Shown here: positions 34,802 to 44,162 of the stretch, piece by piece
Layout of the letters: the number at the start of each line of letters is the position of its first letter
Position numbering within the stretch: position 1 is the stretch's first letter
Source of the DNA: Burkholderia sp. Ax-1719
GTDB lineage: Bacteria > Pseudomonadota > Gammaproteobacteria > Burkholderiales > Burkholderiaceae
Direction of reading: 5' to 3'
NCBI RefSeq assembly: GCF_011753055.1
Contig: NZ_VWWJ01000022.1
Location: forward strand, 1-64,000
DNA: 64,000 nt
Program-made: the position numbers and the translations under genes
The notes under the pieces: model-generated
What the model saw: the letters and a program-made list of their open reading frames with translations, nothing else
Databases searched by the model: none
Told to the model about the DNA's origin: nothing

Positions 34802-34850
34802 TACATGATGACCATCATCATTCGATCAAATACATGATGGTCATCATGTA
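34802..34850. promoter_or_regulatory. Double palindromic operator between TetR and SDR
   Basis: TACATGATGGTCATCATGTA (34831-34850) is a palindrome with perfect 9-bp arms and a 2-bp spacer. A second copy, TACATGATGACCATCATCAT (34802-34821), lies exactly 29 bp away and differs in the outer right arm. TTGACA at 34794-34799 just outside may be a -35 element for the SDR promoter, placing the operators over the RNA polymerase site. Confidence 0.75.
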
Positions 34851-34880
34851 AAAGTCCACGACACTCGAAGGAGTTTCACC

Positions 34881-35684
34881 ATGTCTGCTCAACAACCTGC
34901 TGTTCTCATTACGGGCGCATCCTCCGGCATTGGCGCGGTGTATGCCGATCGTTTCGCGAAACGCGGCCATGACCTCGTGCTGGTCGCGCGCGATCAAACG
35001 CGCCTGGAAGCGCTTGCGGCGCGGCTGCGCGAGCGCGACGGCGTCAACGTCGAAATCCTGCGCGCCGATCTCACGCAGCGCGCCGATCTGATCAAAGTGG
35101 AGAAGCGCGTTGCCGAAGATTCGCGCATCGGCGTGCTGGTCAACAATGCCGGCGTGGCATCGGCGGGTGGCTTTCTCGAACAGGGCGTGGACGAAGTGAC
35201 CCGCGTGATCGATCTGAACACCACGGCGCTTGCGCGGCTGGCTTCAGCGGTTGCGCCGCGTTTCGTGCGCGAAGGGAAGGGGGCGATCGTCAATATCGCT
35301 TCGGTGGTGGGTCTCGCGCCCGAGTTTGGCATGAGCGTCTATGGCGCGACCAAGGCCTTTGCGTTGTTCCTTTCGCAAGGACTGCATCTGGAACTCGGCC
35401 CGAAGGGTGTCTATGTGCAGGCCGTGTTGCCCGCTGCGACGCGCACGGAAATCTGGTCGAGCGTTGGCAAGGACGTCAACACGATCGAAGGCGTGATGGA
35501 AGTGGACGATCTCGTGGATGCGGCACTGGTGGGCTTCGATCGCCGCGAGACGGTGACGATTCCGCCGCTGCCCGATGTGCAGCAGTGGAATACCTTCGAC
35601 CAGGCGCGTCAGGCAATGATGCCGAATTTCGCGCAGTCGCAACCGGCAGCGCGCTATCGCGAGGCGGCGCACGACGCGAAGTAA
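34881..35684 (+). CDS. SDR-family oxidoreductase under TetR control
   Basis: 267 residues. LITGASSGIGAVYADRFAKR is the cofactor motif, VNNAGVAS the structural motif, and SVYGATKAFALFLSQ contains the YxxxK active site. The branch resembles DltE/YqjQ-type short-chain dehydrogenases. GAAGGAG precedes the ATG. TetR-controlled SDRs of this type commonly respond to reactive aldehydes or quinones; the substrate here is not known. Confidence 0.87.
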   Translation: MSAQQPAVLITGASSGIGAVYADRFAKRGHDLVLVARDQTRLEALAARLRERDGVNVEILRADLTQRADLIKVEKRVAEDSRIGVLVNNAGVASAGGFLEQGVDEVTRVIDLNTTALARLASAVAPRFVREGKGAIVNIASVVGLAPEFGMSVYGATKAFALFLSQGLHLELGPKGVYVQAVLPAATRTEIWSSVGKDVNTIEGVMEVDDLVDAALVGFDRRETVTIPPLPDVQQWNTFDQARQAMMPNFAQSQPAARYREAAHDAK

Positions 35685-35737
35685 GCAAACGTCTCAGACA
35701 ACGACGCTGGACTTGAGCCGTTGTATCGCTTCAGCAA

Positions 35738-35771
35738 AAAGGCGGATCCAGCCGCACGCGGATCCGCCTTT
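35738..35771. terminator. Bidirectional intrinsic terminator
   Basis: AAAGGCGGATCC and GGATCCGCCTTT form a perfect 12-bp stem with a 10-nt loop. It separates the SDR gene (+) from the exporter operon (-). Confidence 0.88.
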
Positions 35772-35774
35772 CGC

Positions 35775-37247
35775 TTATTGGGAATGCCCAGCAGGTTGCC
35801 CCGCCGCCGGCTTTTCCTGATCCGGCTCCCATCCCCCGCCTAGCGCGAGGAACAGCTTCACCTGATCGAGCGCCACCTGGCCTTCCGCCGCAGCAACCTG
35901 CGAATGCGCGCTCGTGAGTGTGCGCGTCGCGTCGAGATCCGAAATAAACGATTCCCGCCCTGCCGAATAAAGCCGATGCGTTTCATCCGCCGACTGCTTC
36001 GCCGATGCGTAAGCCGTGCGCAGCGCATCCGCACGTTGATCGTCGGCGGCATAGGTCGCGAGACTCGACTCCGTTTCACGCAGCGCGTTCAACACCACGC
36101 CGTCGAAATGCGCGAGCGCGCCGCTCGTTGCCGCTTCCGCGCCGCGCACGCGGGCGCGCTGACCGTTGGCCGGGAACGTCCAGCTAATCAGGGGTCCGAA
36201 TGACCACGCGTTGGTCTTGGCCGAGAACAGATCGCCGGTCAGGCCGACCGTGCCCACGCCCGCTCCGAAACTGACATCGGGATACATCTCGGCAATCGCC
36301 ACGCCGATGCGCGCCGTCGATGCTGCGAGCTGGCGCTCGGCCTCGCGCACATCGGGGCGACGTCTGAGAAGCGCGGCCCCGTCGCCGACGGGAATCGGCT
36401 GCTTGAGTTTGGGCAGGCGGTTGCAGGCCAGCGCGGCGGGCGGCAGATCCTTGGGCGCGCGCGCCAGCAGCATGGCCAGTTGATATTGCGCGACGCGGCG
36501 GCGGCCCTCGAAACGCGGGATATCCGCAGCGAGCGTCTGCACCTGGGTCTGTCCGCGCGTCACGTCGGGCTGATTGCCGCGGCCCGCGTCGCGCAGGCGC
36601 TTCGTGAGCGCCACGCGCTGCTGTTGCAGCTTCAGCGATTCCTGCGCAATGGCGAGTTCTTCCGCTGCCGAGCACGATTCGACATAGGCCTGCACCACGT
36701 CGGCGACCACGCTGATGCGCGCGAGGTCGGCGGCGGCTTCGACGGCCTCGTCGTCCGCGCGTGCGGCTTCCACGCCGCGCTTGAGCTTGCCGAACAGATC
36801 GAACTCGTACGACACGTTCACGCCGAGGTCGCCCAGCGTCGCCACGGGGACTTTTTCGAACAGCAGATACTGCTCGCCCGACACCTGGGCGCGCTGCGCG
36901 CCCGCGGTTGCGCTCCCGGAGAATCCGCCCTGCGCATTGGCGACATCGACGACGGCGCGCGAGCGTTCGAGGTTCGCGGCGGCCACGCGCAGATTCGTGT
37001 TCGACGCCAGCGCGTCCTGCACGAGTTCATTGAGCGTGGGATCGTCGTAAAGCTGCCACCAGTTGGCCGGCACGTTCTGCTGCGAGACGGGCGCCTTGTC
37101 CGCGCCTTCGATCGGCCCTTGCGCAAGCGGCGCATTCACTGCGGCTTCCTTCGGAAGCTTGTAGTTCGGCCCGAGCGTGATGCACGCGCCCAGCGCAAGG
37201 GCGAGCGGCGTGAGGGCGAAACTGCGCCAAAGACTGCGACGTGTCAT
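35775..37247 (-). CDS. Outer-membrane channel lipoprotein of a tripartite exporter (NodT/OprM family)
   Basis: 490 residues. The signal LTPLALALGACITLGPNYKL contains the lipobox LGAC, so the mature protein is lipidated. Two repeated OEP domains follow (PANWWQLYDDPTLNELVQDA, GVEAARADDEAVEAAADLAR and VLNALRETESSLATYA), as in TolC-like trimers. Its ATG overlaps the stop of the membrane-fusion gene by 4 bp. It is the last gene of the MarR-led exporter operon, so the pump brings its own channel. Confidence 0.9.
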   Translation of the reverse strand: MTRRSLWRSFALTPLALALGACITLGPNYKLPKEAAVNAPLAQGPIEGADKAPVSQQNVPANWWQLYDDPTLNELVQDALASNTNLRVAAANLERSRAVVDVANAQGGFSGSATAGAQRAQVSGEQYLLFEKVPVATLGDLGVNVSYEFDLFGKLKRGVEAARADDEAVEAAADLARISVVADVVQAYVESCSAAEELAIAQESLKLQQQRVALTKRLRDAGRGNQPDVTRGQTQVQTLAADIPRFEGRRRVAQYQLAMLLARAPKDLPPAALACNRLPKLKQPIPVGDGAALLRRRPDVREAERQLAASTARIGVAIAEMYPDVSFGAGVGTVGLTGDLFSAKTNAWSFGPLISWTFPANGQRARVRGAEAATSGALAHFDGVVLNALRETESSLATYAADDQRADALRTAYASAKQSADETHRLYSAGRESFISDLDATRTLTSAHSQVAAAEGQVALDQVKLFLALGGGWEPDQEKPAAGQPAGHSQ

Positions 37248-38248
37248 TGCGAAGCTCCGCTCGCCATGACCGGCGCGACGGCGGCATCGGAACCGACGAC
37301 GGCTGCGCTTGCGCCATTCACACCGCTTGCGCTATTTGCGGCGGCATTGGCATTGCGCTTGTCTTTCTTGTCCGCCGCATCGTCGCGCACCGCAACGGTG
37401 GCGGTGCGGCCCGCGATCATGCGGAAATCGTCAGGCACTTCGTCGAGCGCGACGCGCACCGGAATCCGTTGCGCCAGACGCACCCAGCTAAACGCCGGAT
37501 TCACGTTCGGCAGCAGGTTCGGGCTGAGCTGACGGTCGCGGTCTTCAATCGCCGCGACGATGCTCTGCACGTGGCCGCGCAGCGGACGGTCCTCGCCCAT
37601 CACGATGATCTCCACCGGCTGGCCGATATGGATGCCGTGCAGGCGCGTTTCCTCGAAGTAGCCGTCCACGCGGAACGAATGCAGATCGACGACGGACAGC
37701 ACGGCGCGGCCCGCCGACACGTATTCGCCCGTACGTGGCGCGCGGTCGTTCAGATAGCCGTCGACCGGACTGACGATGGTGGTGCGATCGAGATTGAGCT
37801 TCGCGGTGTCCACCTGCACCTGGCCGTCGGCGACGGACGCCTCGCCTTGCTCGACGCGCGTGCGGCTTTCTTCCATCGACTCACTCGCCACGAGATTGCC
37901 GAGCGCGATATTGCGCGCGTACTCGCGTTTGGCCTGCGCCAGCGTGGCCTTGCGCTGTTCGAGCGCGGCTTGCGCGAGACGCAGCGACAGCGCGTAGCGG
38001 GCCTGGTCGATTACGAACAGGACCTGGCCTTTCTTGACCGGCTGGTTGTCCACCACGTCGACGCGGGTGATGAGGCCGCCCACGTCGGGCGCGACCTGAA
38101 TCACGTCGGCGCGCACGTGGCCGTCCCGCGTCCACGGCGAGAACATGTAGTAATTGACGATGCGCCACAGCACGAGGGCGGCGACCACGACGACGATGAG
38201 CGTCAGCAGGATCTGTCCTGCGGAGAACCAGGTTTTTTTCACGTTCAC
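37244..38248 (-). CDS. HlyD/EmrA-type membrane fusion protein (AaeA-like)
   Basis: 334 residues. One N-terminal membrane anchor (ILLTLIVVVVAALVLWRIVN) is followed by the lipoyl half-motifs (HVRADVIQVAPDVGGLITRV and RTTIVSPVDGYLND), a hairpin of about 70 residues and a beta-barrel. The C-terminal tail (KKDKRNANAAANSASG and on) is low complexity. It links the FUSC inner-membrane protein to the outer channel. The start is GTG at 38248, one base after the DUF1656 stop; a second GTG six nt later is possible. Confidence 0.88.
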   Translation of the reverse strand: MNVKKTWFSAGQILLTLIVVVVAALVLWRIVNYYMFSPWTRDGHVRADVIQVAPDVGGLITRVDVVDNQPVKKGQVLFVIDQARYALSLRLAQAALEQRKATLAQAKREYARNIALGNLVASESMEESRTRVEQGEASVADGQVQVDTAKLNLDRTTIVSPVDGYLNDRAPRTGEYVSAGRAVLSVVDLHSFRVDGYFEETRLHGIHIGQPVEIIVMGEDRPLRGHVQSIVAAIEDRDRQLSPNLLPNVNPAFSWVRLAQRIPVRVALDEVPDDFRMIAGRTATVAVRDDAADKKDKRNANAAANSASGVNGASAAVVGSDAAVAPVMASGASQ

Positions 38249-38249
38249 G

Positions 38250-38459
38250 TTAGTTCACGAAGCGATGCGACACGATGATGACGGCGGCCAGTACGAATAC
38301 ATAAATGCCGAGATCGAAAATGGAACGATGCCAGACGAGCCGGTAAAAACCGACTCGCGTGAGCACCTTGCCGATCACGACGTTGATGAGGTACGCGATC
38401 AGCATCAGCACGAGGACGGCGGGCACGAAGACGCCAAAAATATCGATTTCGCCGATCAT
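38250..38459 (-). CDS. DUF1656 small membrane protein (AaeX-like)
   Basis: 69 residues from MIGEIDIFGVFVPAVLVLML, with two membrane helices and the family motif VWHRSIFDLGIYVFVL. DUF1656 genes occur almost only between FUSC/AaeB and HlyD genes, as here. The long in-frame extension upstream looks non-coding. Confidence 0.88.
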   Translation of the reverse strand: MIGEIDIFGVFVPAVLVLMLIAYLINVVIGKVLTRVGFYRLVWHRSIFDLGIYVFVLAAVIIVSHRFVN

Positions 38460-38496
38460 GGTGCGGATTTCGAATGAGGTTGAACAGAAACAGTGC

Positions 38497-40635
38497 TCAT
38501 GCGCCGGCCTCCGGTGTGCCACCGTGCGGACGCTCGCCCGCAAGCGCGGGATAGAGCGCGAGGCGCAGGCCCACCAGCGCGTGCAGCGTATCGCGTAGCC
38601 AGCGCTGCGAAAGACGCGCGCGCGGCGTGCCGCCTGGCGTGACGGTGTCCGCGGCGCTGGCCGCTTCCTGGGCGAGGCCGCGCGTGGCGACGCGATGCAT
38701 GGCGTCGTCGATGGTCGAGAGCAGGGCGGGCGAGGCGTTCTGGCGCTGGCTGGCTTCGGCGCAGCGCGTGTAGTGATCGCTCACGCCTGCGAGCACGCGG
38801 TCGATGGCGGCAGGCACATCGCCGTCGAGCTTGCGGCGCGAGCGGCGCAGATCGAGCGCATTGAGTGCGATGCGCAGATCGCGGAAGCTTTCGATCGACG
38901 GATGACGATGCTCGTCCGAAGCCGCCAGACGCGGGATCAGCTGCATCAGCCGGTCGACCATGCGCGAAGTGAGATTGCGCTGATCGGTGAGCGGTGCGGT
39001 GGAGGCAGACAGCGCCACGTCCGTCCAGCTTGAACGCAACAGGCGCCTCGCTGCGAATTCCGCGCCGAAGGGGCGCGTCACGCGCGTCCAGACATAGGCG
39101 AACAACAGGCCCGCGACACCCGCGATATTGCTGTTGAGGAACACGAGGAAGTCAGTGTCGTAAGCGCTCTGGATGCTGATGAAGGTCGCCGTGTTCACGG
39201 CTGTGAGCATCGTCACCATATTGAACGCGGGACGCGGGATCAGCGTGCCGATCAGAATGAACGGCCCCGCGAAGATCAGCACCAGCATCGCAAAGTCGTG
39301 CACCTTGGGCAGCACCACGAACAGATACAGGCCCGCGAACACTACGCTCGCGGCGGTCGCGGCGAAGAAGCGGAACACCATCGGCGCGGGCTCGTCGAGT
39401 GCGGCGAAGAAGCAGCAGGCCACGGCCGCGAGCGTCACGGCGCCCGCGCCATCGTGCCAGCCCGAACTGACCCACAGCCAGCAGGCCACGAGAATCGCGC
39501 TCACGGGCACCGCGCACGAAATCAGCATCAGGCCGCGGTCGTAGAAGCGTTCGGTGCCGCCCAGCCGCCAATGGCGATAACGTGGCCGCCACGTGCCTTC
39601 CTCATGCGCGATCAGCGTGCGCAGGGACAGGCAATCCTGCCAGACGTCAATCACCTGGCCCAGACGCCAGAGCGCGTTCGAAAGCAGCGCGCCTTCCCAG
39701 CCGGTGAGCTGGTCGTGCGCCGGTTGCAGCGCGGCGATGCGCGCGCGCAGACTGTCGGCGATGCTGTCGCCCTTGTCTTCGCGCATGTCGGCGGGGCGGG
39801 TGGGCAGCGGTGCGTCGAACCATTTGGCCGCGTCGGTGAGCAGCGCGTCGAGCCCTTCGGGCCAGACGTGCAGATCGCGGCGCAAGGCGATCAGCGGATC
39901 GGCAAGCGCCGAAATCATCGGCAGAAATAGTTGCATGCGCCCGCGTAGATCCTGTGCGCGTGCAAGGATTTCCGGATGCGTATGGTCGTAGCCCAGCTGG
40001 CTCAGCAGGAATTCGAGCTGATTGACCGTCGACGCCAGACGCTGCCGGCAGGCTGAAATCGCCTTGCCGACGATATTGCCCGTGAGCGTTTCGCGGCCGT
40101 AGAAGGCGGCGTCGCGGAACCAGGCGTCGGCGCGCTCGATCAGCGTGGGCGCGAGACGGCTCGGCAGAATATTGCTGCCGATCACGCTCGCGCAGATGAT
40201 GCCGACCGTGATTTCCTCGGTCCGCGCGATGGCGACGTCGAACACGGTGCTCGGGTCCGTCACCGTGGGAAAGGCCACGAGCGGCATGGTATAGCCCGCG
40301 AGCATGAACACATAGCTGCGCGCGGTGCGATCCATGATCGCCAGATAGAGCAGCGTGCCGGTCCACAGCGCCACGACCACGCTGAACAGCAGCGGCGTTT
40401 CGACGAAGGGCGGCACCAGTGCGATGGCGGCTGCCGCGCCCAGGGCGGTGCCGAGCACGCGATAAAGCGCCTTGGAGCGCGTCGCGCCAACGAACGGATT
40501 CGAGACGATGTAGACGCTCGCCATCGCCCAATACGGGCGCGGCAGCTGGAACACGAGCCCGATATAGAGCGCCAGCATCGACGCTGCGAAGGTCTTGACG
40601 GAGAAGAGCCAGTCGCGGATGGAAGGGTAGGTCAT
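38497..40635 (-). CDS. FUSC-family inner-membrane exporter (AaeB-like)
   Basis: 712 residues. Two membrane blocks of five to six helices: N-terminal WLFSVKTFAASMLALYIGLV then FQLPRPYWAMASVYIV, and a second block starting at about 360 (LMLISCAVPVSAILVACWLW). Each block is followed by a cytoplasmic helical region, the FUSC layout of AaeB, which exports aromatic carboxylic acids such as hydroxybenzoates. With the adjacent box benzoate genes in the wider region, relief from aromatic acids is a reasonable but untested role. GTAGG lies before the ATG; it follows marR by 17 bp. Confidence 0.9.
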   Translation of the reverse strand: MTYPSIRDWLFSVKTFAASMLALYIGLVFQLPRPYWAMASVYIVSNPFVGATRSKALYRVLGTALGAAAAIALVPPFVETPLLFSVVVALWTGTLLYLAIMDRTARSYVFMLAGYTMPLVAFPTVTDPSTVFDVAIARTEEITVGIICASVIGSNILPSRLAPTLIERADAWFRDAAFYGRETLTGNIVGKAISACRQRLASTVNQLEFLLSQLGYDHTHPEILARAQDLRGRMQLFLPMISALADPLIALRRDLHVWPEGLDALLTDAAKWFDAPLPTRPADMREDKGDSIADSLRARIAALQPAHDQLTGWEGALLSNALWRLGQVIDVWQDCLSLRTLIAHEEGTWRPRYRHWRLGGTERFYDRGLMLISCAVPVSAILVACWLWVSSGWHDGAGAVTLAAVACCFFAALDEPAPMVFRFFAATAASVVFAGLYLFVVLPKVHDFAMLVLIFAGPFILIGTLIPRPAFNMVTMLTAVNTATFISIQSAYDTDFLVFLNSNIAGVAGLLFAYVWTRVTRPFGAEFAARRLLRSSWTDVALSASTAPLTDQRNLTSRMVDRLMQLIPRLAASDEHRHPSIESFRDLRIALNALDLRRSRRKLDGDVPAAIDRVLAGVSDHYTRCAEASQRQNASPALLSTIDDAMHRVATRGLAQEAASAADTVTPGGTPRARLSQRWLRDTLHALVGLRLALYPALAGERPHGGTPEAGA

Positions 40636-40652
40636 GAGGCCGCTTTCAGCTT

Positions 40653-41108
40653 TCAGTCAGGAAGGTTGCCGTCGGCCGGATCCGGCGCGTTGAAGGCACT
40701 GAGCACGCGCAACGTGGCTTCCAGGTCCGCGCGGCTCACGCCCTTGAGAACGCGCGCGCGCAACTCGCGCAGGTCTTCTTCCATTTTTGCGGTGACCGCC
40801 TGGCCTTCATCGGTAAGGGAGATGGTCTTGGCGCGGCGGTCGTCGGGGTCCTCGTCGCGGCGCACGAGGCCGGCGGCGCAGAGCTGGTCGAGCAGACGCA
40901 CCAGCGACGGGCCTTCGATGCCCACGTGTTCGGCGAGCGTTACCTGGCGCACCGCCTCGCCCAGACGCCCGGCGGTGAGCAGCGGCGTGGCGCAGGCTTC
41001 GGAAACGTTATAGGCCGTGAGCGCACCGTGGCTCGTGCGCCGCCACTTGCGGGCGGCCGTCACGAGCGTGCTGCTGACTGCCAGACGTAAGGTGTGAAGA
41101 TTCGACAT
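40653..41108 (-). CDS. MarR-family repressor of the exporter operon
   Basis: 151 residues. The winged helix reads VRQVTLAEHVGIEGPSLVRL then LDQLCAAGLVRRDEDPDDRR, with the AKTISLTDEGQ wing of MarR. It is first in the five-gene exporter operon. GATAG and CTATC repeats within about 40 bp upstream (41118-41151) may be its operator. It probably loses DNA binding on contact with a phenolic compound, as is common in the family. Confidence 0.88.
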   Translation of the reverse strand: MSNLHTLRLAVSSTLVTAARKWRRTSHGALTAYNVSEACATPLLTAGRLGEAVRQVTLAEHVGIEGPSLVRLLDQLCAAGLVRRDEDPDDRRAKTISLTDEGQAVTAKMEEDLRELRARVLKGVSRADLEATLRVLSAFNAPDPADGNLPD

Positions 41109-41305
41109 CGGCGGGATGATAGCGTAAAGCGATTCGGTAGCAAACTATCTTTTCCGGCGAACGGCCATTTCCGGATAGTAATGGAGGCGTGGCGTGTTTG
41201 CGTGCTGATTGTCGCTTTCAGCGGCTTTCGCGCGCCGGGTGTGACGCGCGCGCCACGGCGCCCGGCTATGTCATATGTGCTTAACGTCGCGCCGCTCGTA
41301 TCGCT

Positions 41306-42010
41306 TTACGATGCGTTCCAGGTCGTGAGCAGGGCGGGCAACTGCGCCATATCGGTGAAGACGTGCGCGACGCCTTCGGCCTTGAGCGCTTCGGCGCTGC
41401 TGTGGCCGGGTGCGGCGGGGCTGTAACCGAACACGGTGGCGCCCGCCGCGAGACCGGCGCGCGCGCCCGTTACGGTGTCCTCGACCACCGCGCAGCGGCG
41501 CGGGTCCACGCCCAGCCCGGCTGCGGCGGCCAGATAGACGTCCGGATGCGGCTTGCTGCGCGGCGTTTCGTGGCCGCTATAGATATGGTCGCCGAAGGAC
41601 TCCAGTAGGCCGACCTTGCGCAATTGCAACTCGACCTTGCGCCGATCCGCACCCGAAGCCACGGCAATGCGGCCATCGTAGGCCGCCTGCACCGCGCGCA
41701 CGGCGGCCGGTGCGCCGGGAATTTCGATCAGATCGCGCGCAAGCGCTTCATTACGGCGCGCGCGGAAGCCTTCGAGCCAGGCTTCGGTCAGGCGGAAACC
41801 GGTATGCGCCTCGATGCGCGCGGCCTCGTCCTTGACCATCTTGCCGACGAAAATGCCCATCGCTTCATCGACGGACAGCGTCCAGCCCAGCTCGCCGAGC
41901 ATCTGGACCAGCACGATATGGGTGATGCGCTCTGAATCGACCAGCACACCATCACAGTCAAACAGGACGGCGTCGAAGGGGAGAACGTGGGGAGTGGGCA
42001 AGGCGGACAT
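41306..42010 (-). CDS. HAD-superfamily hydrolase (subfamily IA, beta-phosphoglucomutase/YieH-like)
   Basis: 234 residues from MSALPTPHVLPFDAVLFDCD. Motif I is FDCDGVLVDSE with the nucleophile Asp and acid Asp; motif II is VASGADR; the Lys motif is SKPHPDVYLAAA; motif IV is VVEDTVTGARAG. The cap is the alpha-helical type inserted after motif I. It is a sugar-phosphate phosphatase or mutase; the substrate is not known. It diverges from the methyltransferase gene. Confidence 0.87.
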   Translation of the reverse strand: MSALPTPHVLPFDAVLFDCDGVLVDSERITHIVLVQMLGELGWTLSVDEAMGIFVGKMVKDEAARIEAHTGFRLTEAWLEGFRARRNEALARDLIEIPGAPAAVRAVQAAYDGRIAVASGADRRKVELQLRKVGLLESFGDHIYSGHETPRSKPHPDVYLAAAAGLGVDPRRCAVVEDTVTGARAGLAAGATVFGYSPAAPGHSSAEALKAEGVAHVFTDMAQLPALLTTWNAS

Positions 42011-42108
42011 CGTCGGTGGAAGGTTTGTAAGCCGAGGGGCGATGATAACCGGGATGGGCAGTGAGGGCTGGCACAATACGCGTTTTCGCTTTTGATTGCC
42101 GCCTCGCC

Positions 42109-42867
42109 ATGCCGACCGATCCCAACACCGAGCAGCCTTACACGCCCGAACTTCCGGGCCGCGCGGCCTACACGCAATTTGCCGATCGCTATGCGCAGAT
42201 GGCGCCGGAAAAACCGCACAACGCGCTTTACGAGCGCCCGGCGACGGCTGCGTTGCTCGGCGACGTGGCGGGCCTGAGCTTGCTCGACGCGGGCTGCGGT
42301 CCCGGCATCGTCAGCGCGGAGATGGCGCGCGCAGGCGCACAGGTGAAAGCCTTCGACGTGACGCCCGCGATGGTCGAACTCGCGCGCAGCCGTTGTGCCG
42401 ATCTGGACGTGGAAATCGCGCAGGGTGATCTGGGTCAGCCGCTTGCCTGGCTGGCCGATTCCCAGTTCGACCGTATCGTCTGCTCGCTCGCGCTCGACTA
42501 TATAGAGCATCTCGCACCGACATTCGCCGAATTCCATCGTGTCGCGCGGCCCGACGCGCGGCTGGTGTTTTCGATGGCGCACCCCATGCGCGACTGGATC
42601 GACACGCGCACGCGCGGCAATCGCCCGTATTTCGACACCACGCGTTTCGGCCTGCACTGGGGCGGTTTCGGCGAGCCGAAGCCTTATGTGGAGGCCTACC
42701 GTCGCCCGTTGGCCGATATCGTCAACGCTTTGCTGGAAACGGGCTGGCAGATCGACGGGATGCTGGAGCCGAAGCCCGCGCCTGAAATGAAGGCCGTCGC
42801 TCCCGCGCTTTACACCGAGCTTGCGCTCGCGCCCGCCTTCCTCTGCATCCGGGCGCGCCGCGACTGA
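42109..42867 (+). CDS. Class I SAM-dependent methyltransferase
   Basis: 252 residues from MPTDPNTEQPYTPELPGRAA. Motif I is LLDAGCGPGIVSAEMARAGA; the acidic second strand is VKAFDVTPAMVELA; and FDRIVCSLALDYIEHLAPTF is the post-motif region of the UbiE-like Methyltransf_11/25 group. Cytoplasmic; substrate unknown. Confidence 0.85.
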   Translation: MPTDPNTEQPYTPELPGRAAYTQFADRYAQMAPEKPHNALYERPATAALLGDVAGLSLLDAGCGPGIVSAEMARAGAQVKAFDVTPAMVELARSRCADLDVEIAQGDLGQPLAWLADSQFDRIVCSLALDYIEHLAPTFAEFHRVARPDARLVFSMAHPMRDWIDTRTRGNRPYFDTTRFGLHWGGFGEPKPYVEAYRRPLADIVNALLETGWQIDGMLEPKPAPEMKAVAPALYTELALAPAFLCIRARRD

Positions 42868-42896
42868 TCCAGCCTGAGTGCGGCCTTAGCGCGGTC

Positions 42897-44162
42897 TTAG
42901 CGCCGCGCGGCCGCCGAAAGCGACTCTTCGAGCGCAGCCACGCCCGCGGGCAGATCGACGTTTGCGCCCAGATCGCGCATGGTGCGGCCCAGCGCGTGAA
43001 CCGTGCGGAACAGATGGTGCTCGCGGCATTGCTCGCCCATCTGGCCAATCCGCACGATCGGCAGTCCGAACGATCCGGCGATCTCCACCTGATACTGCTG
43101 CGAGATATGGTTGCACACGTCGCGCGGCGTGAGGCCCGCAGGCAGGCCGATGCCGACCACCGAATTCAGGCGGCACTCCTCCGGCGTATAAAGTTCGAGC
43201 CCAAGCGCGGCGACGCCGCTTTGCAGCGCCAGCGAGCAGCGCTGATGACGCGCGAAACGCTTTTCGAGCGTTTCCGTGCAGACGAGGCGCAGCGCTTCAT
43301 GCAGCGCCAGCACGCCCGATACCGGCGCGGTGTAGTGATAGCCAGCCTTGTGCCAGAAGTTCTCCGCGAGCGTGGCGTCGAGACACCAGTGCGTATTCGG
43401 CTCGGTGCGTTCGCGTACGCGCTGCCATGCGGCGTCCGAAAACGCGATCAGCGATACACCGGGAATCGAGGACAGTCCTTTCTGGCCGCCCGTGATGACC
43501 ACGTCGATGCCCCACGCATCCATTTCCAGCGGCATGGTGCTCAGCGTGCAGACCGCATCGACGACGACCAGCGCGCCCGCCGCCTTGGCGATGCGCACGA
43601 TGTCCTTCAACTGGCGGTTCCACACCGTATTGGACGTCTCGCCGTGCACGATGGTGACGATGGCGGGGCGCGTGCGCTCGATGGCCTGCGCCACGGCGTC
43701 GAGCGAGGCGATCTCGCGATCGCCCACGTCGAGTGTGGAGACGTCCGCGCCGATGCGTCGCGCCATCTCCGCCATCCGGCCGCTGAAAAAGCCGTTGACG
43801 ATCGACAGCACGCGAGTGCCGGGCCAGGCGAGGTTCGACACCGCCATTTCCATGGCCGCCGATCCCGGACCGGCCACGCCGAGCACCCAGTTCGAACGCG
43901 TCTGGAATACGTAGCGCGCCATGGTCTTCACCTGATCGATGACGCGCGCCATGGTGTCGCCGAGGTGATTGATGACGACCGAATTGGCCTTGGCGACGGC
44001 ATCCGGGATCGGCACCGGGCCTGCGCCCATCATGAGCAGCGGCTCATCGGGCAGGATCTCGGTGAGCGGATCGACCGCCGGGCAGGCGACCGGCAACGCG
44101 GCGGCGGCCGCCGCTGCCCGTTGCGGGATCAGGGTGTCGGTGGGGCGCGTGTTGTCGGTCAT
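42897..44162 (-). CDS. Class V aminotransferase (alanine/serine-glyoxylate aminotransferase family)
   Basis: 421 residues from MTDNTRPTDTLIPQRAAAAA, with AAGGAACT before the ATG. LLMMGAGPVPIPDAV is the typical start of the fold; GPGSAAMEMAVSNL and HGETSNTVWN bind PLP; D in VVDAVCTLSTMPLEM pairs with the pyridine N; and the Schiff-base Lys lies in TGGQKGLSSIPG. A poly-Ala stretch precedes the domain. Candidates are alanine-glyoxylate, serine-glyoxylate or pyridoxamine-pyruvate transaminase. It is not obviously in an operon. Confidence 0.87.
   Translation of the reverse strand: MTDNTRPTDTLIPQRAAAAAAALPVACPAVDPLTEILPDEPLLMMGAGPVPIPDAVAKANSVVINHLGDTMARVIDQVKTMARYVFQTRSNWVLGVAGPGSAAMEMAVSNLAWPGTRVLSIVNGFFSGRMAEMARRIGADVSTLDVGDREIASLDAVAQAIERTRPAIVTIVHGETSNTVWNRQLKDIVRIAKAAGALVVVDAVCTLSTMPLEMDAWGIDVVITGGQKGLSSIPGVSLIAFSDAAWQRVRERTEPNTHWCLDATLAENFWHKAGYHYTAPVSGVLALHEALRLVCTETLEKRFARHQRCSLALQSGVAALGLELYTPEECRLNSVVGIGLPAGLTPRDVCNHISQQYQVEIAGSFGLPIVRIGQMGEQCREHHLFRTVHALGRTMRDLGANVDLPAGVAALEESLSAAARR

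Noticed and set aside
36480..37532. 350-residue forward frame opposite the outer-membrane channel and fusion-protein genes
   Set aside because: Antisense shadow of two well-identified genes; His/Arg-rich and without any domain.
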